Shown one piece after another: positions 1-12,200 of a stretch of 64,000 nucleotides of DNA; positions within the stretch are counted from its first letter, which is position 1, and the number at the start of each line of letters is the position of its first letter. The DNA lies in the NCBI RefSeq assembly GCF_030253575.1, contig NC_080563.1:37613501-37677500 (forward strand), read 5' to 3'. The notes under the pieces were generated by a model that saw only the letters and a list, made by a program, of their open reading frames with translations, had not been told where the DNA came from and made no database searches. The translations under genes were made by a program, and so were the position numbers. This DNA comes from Rhododendron vialii. Taxonomy: Eukaryota; Streptophyta; Magnoliopsida; Ericales; Ericaceae.

Positions 1-1350
1 AATATGACGGGAGATGTGATAGAAGGACAAATGTATATATCCGCATGTGGGTTGATATAATATCCGTGGTCTATTTATTTGGGTGGCAAACACAAGATAT
101 AAGTACTTTAGATATATCATAGGTGATAATATATCCATCTCTTATACTCTGTAGGCACTAGCCGACATCTCTCTCTCCCTCTTAACCCTAGCCATCTCAA
201 CTCCTCTTCTCCCATCCCCCGGGGTTCTATACCCGTGTGCGGCGGCGGGAAGAGAAGGTCATGGTACTATTCCACTCCCTTTTGTCTTTTTTTTTTCTTC
301 TCTACAGATTAGCAACTTGTCGTCTGATCTGTGAGAATTTTATCTCTCGTTTTACAAGAGTTGTTAGTTTCATCTTTGGACGAATTTTGTCTACAGATTG
401 GATTCTCTCAATTAATGTTACTTCACAACGATTCTGTGTCCCTACAAGATGTCTTTGGCGGGGCAACTCGTGGTGGCTTGGCAGATCTGTAATTCTTGGG
501 AGTTCATTAGAGCGTTCATAGTTGGTTGGAGTGCATCTGACAGTCTAGATAGTTGGTGTCTTTTGTCCTTAACTTTGCACTTTTTCTCATTTGAGACTCC
601 TAATTAGATGTTAGACAATTTAAAAATGTCGTTGCGTCAGGCCATACTTGAGTTAAGATGAAAGACATCGATTGCCTTGTGATTTACTCATTTTGTATCT
701 GTTAGACGATTAGTTTGACTTTGTCCAAATTCTTTGTAATGATCTTCATTTTATAAGTGTTGCTAAACGTTCATCAATATAATCTTCTCATTTAAAAAAA
801 AAAAATTTATTCCGTCGGCAAATGGATCGGTACAGGCCCGAGTCCCGAGTTACTACTCAACATCGGGCTGGGTAGCTCTGTGGCCCCCTTGTCTGACCAT
901 GCAGCAACGGTACTCCATCAATATATCAAAAATTTATCAGTGCTAGATCATATTTTTCCCCATCAGAACAGAGGACATCACTATCGCCTCTACAAATTGC
1001 GATTCTCATCATTTATATACGGAAAATGCTAGCTAAAGCCCATTGAGCTTTGGATAACAGCGAAAGGGTGTATTAATATACAAGCAGATCTACGAATATA
1101 TACATATACATCCTCGTGATCACACAAGCTCTTTGATGATTGGCAATCACAATTATCTAGCCTTTGGATAATAGCAAAAAAGATGTATTCATATTTACGA
1201 GCAGATCTACGAAAATATATGGATACATCATCATCGTGAGCCGTGATCACACAAGCTCTTCTATGATTGGCGATCACACTTATCTGTGTGTTTTAAGAGC
1301 AGTATAACTGAGAGAGTGTGTGCGTATATCTCTAATTTTCTTTTTCCACA
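1..1350. other. Intergenic stretch, no recognised gene
   Basis: No conserved protein is recognisable. A 94-codon open stretch at 237-521 has low-complexity, Phe/Leu/Ser-rich composition and no family resemblance. An A-run at about 795-806 follows a T-rich, UTR-like stretch and could be the tail of an old retroposon, but I see no flanking duplication. A short tandem duplication at 1040-1283 is listed separately. Confidence 0.5.
1040..1283. repeat. Two-copy tandem repeat of about 118 bp
   Basis: The block containing 'tttggataacagc', 'agcagatctacga' and 'gatcacacaagctctt' occurs twice in a row (about 1048-1160 and 1163-1283). Copy 2 carries small insertions such as an extra CATCAT. Both copies are non-coding by appearance. 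The divergence shows an old local duplication. Confidence 0.7.
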
Positions 1351-1358
1351 CTTGCATG

Positions 1359-1851
1359 TAGGGCTGCAAACGAGTCGAGCCGAGTTGAGCTTTACAGTAG
1401 TCAAGCTTGTTTGTTAAGTTTTAACGAATCCGAGCTCGAGTTTGTTCACGAGCCTCAACGGACCAACGAAAAATGTATATATATATATATATATATATAC
1501 AGTCAGGTTCCGGTGAGGGATCCCTTATTTTTTTAAAATGCGGGACTTTCCTTCCCGATTGAATTTTGATGATCCGAGCCGCTCAAAGTGATCAGAACGT
1601 GATTTTAAGGGTCCTCGCGAGAAATCAGCAAAAAAAATGACCGGGAAGGGCTTCATCCGAGCAGTTTTCATTGAACGGTTCAAAAAAAACTGCTCGGATG
1701 AAGCCCTTTCCGGTCATTTTTTTTGCTGATTTCTCGCGGGGACCCTTAAAATCACGTTCTGCACACATTGAACGGTTCGGATTTTCAAAATTTGATCGGG
1801 AAATGAAAGTCCCGCATTTTAAAAAAGTGAGGGATCCCTCACTTGATAATT

Positions 1852-1904
<53 letters not shown>

Positions 1905-2246
1905 TCGCATAGGCCTAATACAACCAAAAATATTTTGATTGTGAAGGTATATATCTTTCATTTTCCTATGGAGCGGGGGTGTACTGATATACGTGTGCTC
2001 TCATCTCCCTTGGTTGACTGGAAAGTGAAAACGGAAAGAACAAATTATGAAATAACAATAAAAATCCTAAACTTAAGTATATATACCTCGGCTTGCGAGC
2101 CGAGCTTATCTTACCTCGAGCTCGGCTCATTTGCAAAATGAGTTGAAAAAATCGACTCGAGCTCTCGTTCGTTTAATTTCCGAGAGGTGATTGAACGAAA
2201 CACTAACGAGCTGAGCTGCGAGCCGCTCGGTTCGTTTGCATCCCTA
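1359..2246. mobile_element. hAT-type non-autonomous element with a nested hairpin element
   Basis: The ends are inverted repeats: TAGGGCTGCAAACGAG at 1359 and the complementary end finishing in GCATCCCTA at 2246. The element is flanked by the exact 8-bp duplication CTTGCATG (1351-1358 and 2247-2254), which is the hAT signature. Both subterminal regions are rich in GAGCCGAGC-type motifs. There is no transposase. The middle is occupied by (TA)n tracts and a second, foldback element (1500-1854), so the original MITE was shorter. Related copies lie at 7959-8141, 12094-12137 and 50703-51980. Confidence 0.85.
1500..1854. mobile_element. Foldback (hairpin) MITE, copy 1
   Basis: Almost the whole element is one inverted repeat. 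The left arm starts near GTGAGGGATCCCT (about 1513) and the right arm ends near AGTGAGGGATCCCTCAC (about 1844). The centre is the short spacer CATTGAACGGTTC at about 1666-1678. The arms are over 90 % complementary by eye. Both sides are (TA)n runs (1475-1499 and 1855-1901), consistent with insertion at TA. No coding capacity is expected: the open frames read through the arms are by-products of the hairpin. Other copies are at 8805-9160 and, decayed, at 8566-8790. Confidence 0.8.
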
Positions 2247-2547
2247 CTTGCATGCAGCCTATCTTAATGACCAACTAGATTTAAGAAATCCAGGGAGGGC
2301 TTGTGATATTTCAGAGACTATTTTGCGGACATGCTCAAAATATGATACAGATTTCTTACATCTTCCCAAGGTCTAAGTTTTACTCCAGCTAGCTATATAC
2401 TCCATAATTTTGATTTCTGTTCCATAAAAAGCGACCGATCTCCGAGGAAAAATTAATAATAGCTTATCTAGAAAGTGTGAGAAAGGCTTTCACATTGGAA
2501 GTTTGGGTTTGTGCGTGTGTTGAAAAGGGTCCATCTTGCCCTTCTTA

Positions 2548-2785
2548 GGCCCCGTTCCAGAACGGCTTTTAAGTCCTTATTTTTAAGAATGCAATTTTAA
2601 GCAAAAAAATAATGGGTTTAATGAAATCTAAAAATATGCAATATGAATCTTGTTTGAAAGACCTCGATAAGATCTTCTATACGGTGCAAAAAAAATTAAA
2701 AAAATATTTTTCATTTATATTATTTTTGAGTTTGAAAATGTAAAATAAGTACTTATTTTTTAAGAATGTGTTCTGGAACGGGGCC
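2548..2785. mobile_element. Tourist-like (PIF/Harbinger) MITE
   Basis: Inverted ends GGCCCCGTTCCAGAAC and its complement GTTCTGGAACGGGGCC bound a 238-bp AT-rich element. It is flanked by the 3-bp duplication TTA (2545-2547 and 2786-2788), as expected for PIF/Harbinger elements. It has no coding capacity. It belongs to the same superfamily as the larger element at 50986-51790, whose ends also carry the GTTCCA core. Confidence 0.85.
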
Positions 2786-2962
2786 TTAGTCATCAACTGC
2801 CTAGGTGAGTGGTCAAGTAAAATTACCCTCTTACCCCTAAAAAAAAAGTGTGAGAAAGACCCTAGTTAGTGAATTCTCTTTTTTACTAAACTCCAACAAT
2901 ATTCCTATGGGTGGTACCCATAAATATAGAATTTCTAGGGTCTGGACCAAAAAAAAAAACTA

Positions 2963-3233
2963 CTCCCTCCGTCCCTTTTTAAGTGTTCTGCTTCGTAACT
3001 CCAACTTATTAAAAAGACATCATCATTATACCTTTCACATCAACTTTTTCTTCCATTTTTCCTACTTACCCGTCATCATTACACTTTTACGCACTAACTT
3101 TTCAAAATGGAATCTACTTTTAGGGGCAAAATGGAAAATTCACCAACTTTTACCCACTAACTTTACAAAATGGACATTTATTAAGGGACAACCCAAAATG
3201 AAATACTAGACTATAAAATAGGGACAGGGGGAG
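2963..3233. mobile_element. Stowaway (Tc1/mariner) MITE
   Basis: The ends are CTCCCTCCGTCCC and GGGACAGGGGGAG, the classical Stowaway terminal repeat, with a TA duplication on each side (2961-2962 and 3234-3235). It is 271 bp and AT-rich, with subterminal repeats around 'taactttacaaaatgg'. It lies about 370 bp upstream of the permease TATA box. Confidence 0.88.
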
Positions 3234-3235
3234 TA

Positions 3236-3600
3236 CTAAAAAAGAAGCCAAAGTGGGGATCTTGATTTACCAAAAAACCAAGCACCACCAATGGTTCAAA
3301 ACCCGGTCAATCGTTCAAACCGAACCCTATGCTATATGGAATTTAATTAATTATAGCTATTTTTCTCTTATTTTAAATTTGAATCTATATATATATATAT
3401 ATATATATAGTTTTTCTACTAATGTAATATTGTATTAATTTATTTTCTCAATAAGTTACTTGTTTCTTTTTCCCTATCATGTCTGAAGACTTATCTTTTG
3501 ACTGCAATTCACACCTACCGTTGTTTCACTAATCTCTCCACCTCTTTCGGTCCTCTTTCGATTTCCTCCTCCTTTTTGACCCTTTATGAAATCTTCTCTC
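3236..3600. other. Upstream region of the permease gene
   Basis: AT-rich DNA with a short (TA)n run at 3387-3409 and CT-rich stretches at 3530-3600. No gene is seen. It probably contains the proximal promoter of the downstream amino acid permease. Confidence 0.4.
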
Positions 3601-3603
3601 TTT

Positions 3604-3612
3604 TATAAATAG
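3604..3612 (+). promoter_or_regulatory. TATA box of the amino acid permease gene
   Basis: TATAAATAG stands 99 bp before the ATG at 3711, a usual spacing for a plant gene with a short 5' UTR. The UTR carries a (GA)16 run (about 3679-3710) that ends directly at the start codon. Confidence 0.6.
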
Positions 3613-3675
3613 AGATTCCTCCTTGTTATTATATAACTCCAATTAAGTCCAAACTCTCATACAGAGAGTGTGTAT

Positions 3676-3710
<35 letters not shown>

Positions 3711-3714
<4 letters not shown>

Positions 3715-6700
3715 GTAAGGAGATGCAGAGCAACATGAACAGCATGTACATGGAACAAGTCCCGGAGGCCATTGAAGCAGGAAAAATTAACAAGAACTTG
3801 GATGATGATGGACGCCCCATAAGAACTGGTATGGCCTCATTCATTTCTCATTTCTACCCATTGGTAGCTAGATTTCATGTACACATGTTTAGCTTTAAGC
3901 TATATATGTTTTTTTTATTATCACTCGGGTATTCGAGCCGCCGACTCACTCGCACCTTGATATGCTTGAGCTATATCTGTTTGAGCATTTTCTGTCCTCA
4001 CTTCTACTTTTACAAAAATGAGCAAAAGTTTCATTTAGTACTATAGAGTATAGAGCGCTCTAATCGATAGCGGAGCATAAATTGAAGTAAAAGGTGGCTT
4101 TTATTAATGTCGCGGTTGTAAATTTGAGCGAGAAAACATAGTCTAAAAAAAGTTTTGAGTCTCTCTTAATTTGAGTAAAACGCAATCCGAAATAGATACG
4201 ACGAGTCAAGGGCTAAAGTGAGTTCTAAGAGGTTTTTACTCGGATGTTTGTTGAGGTAAAAAAAGGGTTGCTCTTAATAGAGTCTGATATCCTCCATTTC
4301 TTATGGTGAGGAGAGTGTAGTAAAATTGGAGACAAAAATACTTGGGTATAGAGAACCCTCCACTATATAGGGATCCCATGTTCCAAGATATCTCTTTCTC
4401 GAGAAACTTTTAGGTATACTGGGGATACCAAGCCTCATAATATCTCTTTCGGTCCGTTTCTTATTTTTCGGCCATTTTCTGATCACATTTAGATGATCGG
4501 CTCCGTTCATTTTGTAGAGTTTGGCGAGGACCATAATCAATTAAAAAATTGTGTTCATCGGACTTTATTTAATACATGATCGGCACACGTGAAAATTAAC
4601 GAAAACCAAAATTGTGTCCAAAAACACACTGAATCAAAACCCAGATTTAGTTTTTTTGCGATTTTCACGTGTGCCGATCATGTATCAAATAAAGTCCAAT
4701 GAACACAATTTTTTGAAAGATTATGGTCCTCGCCGAGCTCTACAAAATTATCGGAGCCGATCATCCAAACGTGATCAGAAAATGGCTGAAAAATAATAAA
4801 CGGACCGAAAGAGATACTATGGAGCTTGGTATCCCCGGTATACCTAAAAGTTCCTCCCTATCGATCGAAGTGTTAATTTAATCTATGAGCTTCTTACATG
4901 GTGATGATTTGTTGTTTTGGTGTTTTGAAGGGACTCTGGTGACTGCAAGTGCACATATCATAACAGCTGTGATAGGATCTGGAGTGCTATCTCTAGCATG
5001 GGCCATAGCCCAACTGGGCTGGGTGGCCGGCCCGGCGGTTCTCATGGCCTTCTCTTTCATCACATACTTCACTTCCACCCTCCTCGCCGACTGTTACCGG
5101 GCTCCCGACCCGATCACCGGCCGGAGAAACTACACTTACATGGATGTTGTGAGAGCTCACTTAGGTACGTTTAATTCATCAAAGACAACATATGATGTAT
5201 CGGAAGTAATTTACAAACAAAAACGCTATACCGTAAATTTTGTCAGAGTGTACGGGTCCGTTTTGTCATTATGAACTTGGTGTTTCTGACGTAAAAAAGA
5301 GGAAAAAATACATTATGCTATTGGCAACCCTCTAGATTGTTAATAAGGCAAAAAGAAAAAAGAAAACACATTCTTCGGTACAATTTTTTACACTTTTCAA
5401 GACAATTTATCATATACTAGAAAATTGTGTTTTTTTGTCGTTTTGCTACTTTATTGACAACTCATTAAGCTGTTATTAGCATTTTTGTCGTTGAAAATTT
5501 GATTGGATTTTAGGAATCTTGAGAAACTAATTAGTGTGGTCCTTTTCATTGTCTCAGGGGGTGTGAAGGTCCAGCTGTGTGGAATAGCTCAATATGGAAA
5601 TCTCATAGGGGTTACTATTGGATACACAATAACTGCTTCTATTAGCATGGTGTGAGTACACTAATTACTCTACTAGTAGATTAATTTTCAAATCTCTTCA
5701 CTTTTGTGTATGAGCAACGCTACGCACGAAACTTTAAAATACAATTTCAGACACAGTTGTGTTTGGAACCAGAGATGGACCGAAGCGGGGGCACGTGACC
5801 CCATTCGAACGTGTGCCTCCGCTCAAAATTAAATTAAAATATTTTTTTTGTATAAGTCAGTCTAATTATGAAAGTGTGAGAATATATAAACATACACACT
5901 TGCATATCTCTGGAAAAAACACATACACAATTAGTTTTATGTTTGAATTTCATCATATGGTGTATTTATACTTGTTAGTTTATGGCTGTTTGTCTATTTG
6001 GAGCTATTCTTTCTCGACTCTCTTTATTTTTAACAGTTTGAGAGAAATATTGTAAAACAAAGTCATTAACAAAACTAGCTCGATCATCTAAAACTTGTCA
6101 ATGTTCATTTTAAACATACTTTAAAAATTTTGTATGAGATTTTGTGCTCATTTTTACCTAATTTAACTTAAAGTACGCGTTATAAACTTTTGTAGTTAGT
6201 AATGCCTTAATTTGTACTATCTTATTGTGGTTGACTACAAAAATAAATTTTCGTCATTATAATTAACATGTGCCCCCACTACACTATATTCCTGGACCCG
6301 TTCCTGTCTGGAACCATGTCCACACGCATTGAACGGTGTCTGACACAATTGTGTTTGTAAACTTTCTGTTTAATTATTGTCCAAATGTTAGTATAACATG
6401 GTATTTTTATCGGAACATTTCTATCCGTAATAATAATTACAAGAAGGGTGGAGACTTGTAATAAATTATGAGGAAAAAAAAAAGCTTTATAGACCTCAAT
6501 TGCTTTGATTTTAATTTCATGAATATTCGCTTAAATCCTACTTTTAGTACTAATAATAATAATTAACCAATTAACAGGACCAGTTCATAATTGAATGGTA
6601 ACTGGTTTTGACTTCACCAAACATTGATCAAACATGTCAAAAAGGGAGTACAATCTAATTGGTGAAAGGGATAGAGTACTACTAGATAAATTCCATCACA

Positions 6701-8474
6701 AGCTTAATAATAATAATAATTTTAGTTGGAATTTCGAGAAAGGAATTTTCGATCGTGTAATCAAGATATATATATGAAGCGACAAGATCATATTTTAACT
6801 TTTGAATTTCATCGAATGTTACCTTTCCGTTTGTTTTCTTGAATTCCTCCCTCCAAAAATATAAAAAGGCCTGCCTAGAGACTCTAGAACCTCGAGGTCG
6901 GCCCTGGAGCCGACAAATAACAGCCTCGATCAGGCGGTGAGATGTAACATCACCATTGTCTCTCATGTAATTTGCAAATCTTTATTGCTTAGACGAAACA
7001 CATGCACATGTCGCGTCGATGATTCAGAACTTCTAAATTAATGTGTAATATTTAGAAATCATGACGAATTATTGTTTTCTTTTACTAAGTAAATTTGTCT
7101 TCTTCTGCATGAACCAGGGCCGTGAAAAGGTCAAATTGTTTCCACAAACACGGGCACGATGTCAAGTGCTCGATATCAAACTACCCATTCATGATAATAT
7201 TTGCAACAATCCAGATAGTTTTGAGTCAGATACCAAACTTCCACAAGCTCTCTTGGCTCTCCATTCTTGCAGCAGTCATGTCCTTTGCCTATTCTTCTAT
7301 TGGTCTTGGACTCTCAATGGCCAAAATAGCAGGTATTGAAACACAATATATATATATATCTACATATTCTCAACTTATATTCATTTTTTCAGGTTTTTCG
7401 CGTAGATCATTCAGTAAAAAAAAAATTTATTTTATTGTACTAGCTACATAATTTCATCATACAGTCTTTAAAATATGACAGACGATATCATTTTAAATTA
7501 GACGTGACCTATTTAAGATGTTAGTAGATACACACTATGCACAGAGATTTACAACATAAAAGACTTGAATATTGAACCCTTTTTTTTTTTGTCAAAATAT
7601 TTTGAAATTAAATATTTATCTTGATGAGAATAATAAAAAAAGTACAAGAATATAGACCGATGTTTGATAAGGAAAAAACAAAAAGTAGGTCTCATATGTA
7701 TATGTAGGTAAAACACTGGCAGTTAAACATCATTACTATAGGACTAAAGTACCATGTGATGATTTGCAGATTTGGTGTTACAAAATTACGTTTTTCGATC
7801 TTTTCTTCTTATCGACGAAAGTCAGTAATTTTAGAAATAGTTAGATCACCTTGAAAGAAAAGTTGAAGTCCTTGTCTTCTTTCTCCTGACACCTAATAAC
7901 GACACTCTGGTCCTGTTGGGCCAAAAGTTTTTTTGGTGAACATTTTCATACACAAAACTAGGGTTGCAATCAAGCCGAGTTTAACTATTTGCTAAAAAAG
8001 CATCCTTAATCGAGTCAAGCCTTCTTTAACGAACCAAGCTTTTATCGAACAAGCCAAAAACTCAAGCTCAAGCTTGGCTCGTTTACTAAACCAGTCGAGC
8101 CGAGCCAAGCTCTTAAGTTGCTCGGTTCATTTGTAGCCCTACACAAAACTATGTTTGGTGAACATTTCCATATATGTGTCATGCGTACATTGATTTATGT
8201 TCTTGCATGATTGCATTATCATTATGTAACATGGACATGTGTATATATTGATCAAAAAAAATATGTAACATGGTGTGGGCCCATGACCATGAAATGAGTT
8301 TTGGAGTTATTATGTGTGATGAGTTTAGGAGGTGGGCATGCAAGGACAAGCCTCACGGGGGTGCAAGTAGGGGTAGACGTGTCCGCATCTGAGAAAGTTT
8401 GGAAGACCTTCCAAGCCATTGGAGACATCGCTTTTGCCTACGCTTATTCCACCGTCCTCGTCGAGATTCAGGCA

Positions 8475-8564
<90 letters not shown>

Positions 8565-9155
8565 GGGACGGTTCCGGGGACAACTAATTAAACACCTAAA
8601 AAAATACCTCATAGTTTTCGATCAAATTTTGATGATCCGAGCCGCTCAATATGATCAGAACGTGATTTTAATAGTACTCTCAAGAAATCAGCAAAAAAAA
8701 TGACCGGAAAGAACTTGATCTGAACAGTTTTTAGCTCAGATTTGATGAACGGTTCAATTAAAAACTATGCAAAACAAGCACTTTTCAGTCATATATATAT
8801 ATATGAGTTAGGTTCCGGTGAGGGATCCCTCATTTTATTAAAATGCGGGACTCTCCTTTCCGGTTGAATTTCGATGATCCGAGCCGCTCAAAGTGATCAG
8901 AACGTAATTTTAAGGGTCCCCGCGAGAAATCAGCAAAAAAATGACCGGGAAGGGCTTCATCTGAGCAGTTTTCATTGAACGGTTCAAAAAAAACTACTCG
9001 GATGACGCCCTTCCCGGTCATTTTTTTTGCTGATTTTTCGCGAGGACCCTCAAAATTACGTTCTGCACACATTGAACGGTTCGGATTTTTTAAATTTGAT
9101 CTGAAAATGAAAGTCCCTCATTTTAACAAAATGAGGGATCCCTCACTTGAAAATT

Positions 9156-9207
<52 letters not shown>

Positions 9208-12200
9208 GTATCAGAAAGTCTACATCCACAACTTTCAAACACAACTCCGAAAATAATCGTGTCCAACATCGTTAGATGTATACGAACGCATGTGAACCGA
9301 ATCGAATGGTTCCGGGTGACATTATTGTGTTCGAAATTGTGTTTTAAAATTGTATACGTAACATGTAACATTGTTGTATGTATGCATATATATACTCATT
9401 ATCCTACATCTTGTTTCTTTACACTAAAAAGTCAATGCTTATCTCATAACTTCAACAGATTTTGTTATTTTACGTAGGGAAGTACTTAAATGTGATCTTG
9501 GTTCTTGAAACGTGTGCCCTGATTTTAAATACACCAGTAGGCAGTATGGCTCCTTCAATCAATCCACGGGGTGCAAATAAGGTATAGTCTACGTGATATC
9601 CGAGCGCGCATTCGAGCCGTCCAAACATGTTTTGGACGGTCAGGATTTGGAGGCCGAGAAAGAGGAGAGAGAATGGTCGGCTTAAGATCTGAACCGTCTA
9701 AAATACGTTTGGACGGCTCGAATGCGTACTGGATAACCACCATGTGATACCCAATCTGCACCCCAAAACTCCTCCCATTTAATATAGACATTCATGATCA
9801 GTTCCTCCTTTCATCTCTCCATATAATTCCGTGTCCCTCTTGTGAGCGCCACTCCGTGTGAAAAATTAGCTTCATCATTGTATTTAGTACAGGAGACGAT
9901 CACATTTTATGAGGTAAAGAAAGAAATCACGTTTCATTACACAAAATGAAAGGCTAAGTTACCTATCATATCCGTCCTTCATTTTATGAAATGAAATGCG
10001 ATTTGTTTCTATGTCGAATTCCTAAATCCATCGTGGTTCTACAAAATGAATAGTTTGAATCTTCGATATCAACTCGAGAGTGGATTGAAGCCCACAAGTT
10101 AAATTATGAACAGACGAATTCTCGAGAGGAGCCGATCCCATATATGGGTAATATTATACAATGCAATATTGCCTGAGCCAGAAAATTGATTCAAAGAATT
10201 TGTAAAAGATTATATTAAAACTCAAGTATTATGTATTGCAGCAAGTAAAACATCCAAGTCAAAGAACCTTCTCATACGCTTTATAGGGCAATGCTCACAA
10301 TATGATTAATTCTTCTATTGATAGACATAATTAAGAATAAAAAATGGACGGGTAGGTAATTAAATGTCTTCAACATGAGACTAACTTAACCCAAAGGAAT
10401 TTGGCTGAGGGGGCATGAGAAAAATAATAAATTCTTGTCGTCCACGAGATTGCATGTTCAAATTTCATGGAGACCTAAACATTTTAAACCTTGGCACCAC
10501 CAGAGGGTTTGCCAGGCTGACTTCGGGACCTCGAAATTAGTTGAGGTTTGCGCAAGCAAATCCAAACATCCGGTTTCTCAAAACATGAGAATAATCTAGG
10601 TTTGGTTGATGTCCATTCCTATTATACTAAAATGATAACTTATTCTCCTCTACTATGTGATTGATACGCATGCCAAATAGAGACAAATTTGTTTTGGTCC
10701 AGATGAAGATATGCTTCAACATGGCTATAGGCTACAAGTTTAAATGTGACAAAGACATGAGAATACCCATGGTTCTCTATCAGATCAGATAAAGGCATTT
10801 TAGGACCAAAAACAGTTTTTGTTTTTTTTTTCTTCTCTTGAAACTATTCTTTCCCCCTTTTGGGCCTCAAAAAGAGTTTACTAGTGTACAGGGTTTTGTA
10901 CTGCAATGATTCCTTCATGGACCATTGGAAAACTGATGGACCACAAGCCTTTATTTAGACCTTTTGGGCCAGTGGATGTGTTAGAATTTATAAGTAAATG
11001 TCCACCTTTTCATCGATCTTTCTCATCTTTTCCATCGCCTATCCTTGGATAGACTTTTGGGTGGCAAGTGGATACCATATGACAGTATCCTTCGGGAATT
11101 CCAGCCGTCCAAACGTGTTTTGTACCCTATCGTTTACCACTACGAATTCGTTGTATAACTGTTTCTGTTTGCTTATCGTTACTCTGCGACAGGACACACT
11201 GAGATCACACCCACCAGAGAGCAAAGTGATGAAGAAGGCTTCGCTAATGGGAGTTTCAACAACCACCATGTTCTACATGCTGTGTGGGTGTCTCGGCTAT
11301 GCAGCATTTGGCAACAATGCACCAGGAAATTTCCTCACCGGGTTCGGTTTCTATGAGCCATTCTGGCTAATCGACTTGGCCAATATTTGCATCGCGGTTC
11401 ACCTAGTTGGGGCCTATCAAGTACGTATATATAACATTAACGCGTTTGGACTAAATTAATTAAATTTTAAGACGATGAGTATTCTTGGTACTTAGTGAAC
11501 TTTTCTATTGCTTTCGGTCAAAATGTTTTAGATTAAATATTCTCATCGACGAGGAAAATCAGAAAGTGTAAATTGATGAGCCGAAGTAAAAAGATTAAAG
11601 GAAAACGAACAAAAATTTCGAAAAAACTTCTCTTTTTTAATTTAGACCGGATAGGGGTGGTTTTCTATTCAATGCTAAAAAAAATTTAAACAAAATATAG
11701 CCCAAAAAAAAAAAAAAGACGAAATATGTTTGAGATTCGTGTAGGACGTAGCAAGCTACAGGAAAATAAATGTGCACCATACCCCGTCTATTTAAATGAA
11801 TATTTGTTTCCTATAGTATTGAATGAATTGAATAAATTGAATGGCTCCGATCATTAATGTGGGACCCAATATGAATCTCATGCAAGCTGGTGTAACACCA
11901 AATGGTGTACCTATAGTTGGGCTCGGTTTGAATATGATTCACACACTACACTTTGCTCAAAGGAGAACTCAGATTCTTTCTAGATTTGACCCAAGTCATA
12001 CCTGAAATTGAATCTGGGACCGTACACTTTGTTTATGGGCACTTTTTCCATGTTTGTCACTTTCTCCTTTGGGGCCGGACATTTCCTCATTCGTAGGGCT
12101 GTAAACGAGCCGAGCTTTAAGCTCATTTACAGCCCTACTCATTAGTAATCCGGCTAATCTAATACAGTCTTTGACTCTTTTGTGATCTACTACTCACCCT

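Noticed and set aside
237..521. 94-codon frame near the window start
   Set aside because: Hydrophobic low-complexity composition, no conserved motif, no promoter evidence.
1625..2141. Two opposing open frames of 100 and 156 codons
   Set aside because: They read through the arms of the foldback element and a (TA)n run that yields IYIYIY residues; no real protein.
8301..8703. Five overlapping frames around the compound microsatellite
   Set aside because: Only 8329-8471 is coding (permease exon 5). The rest is translated CT/TA/CA repeat.
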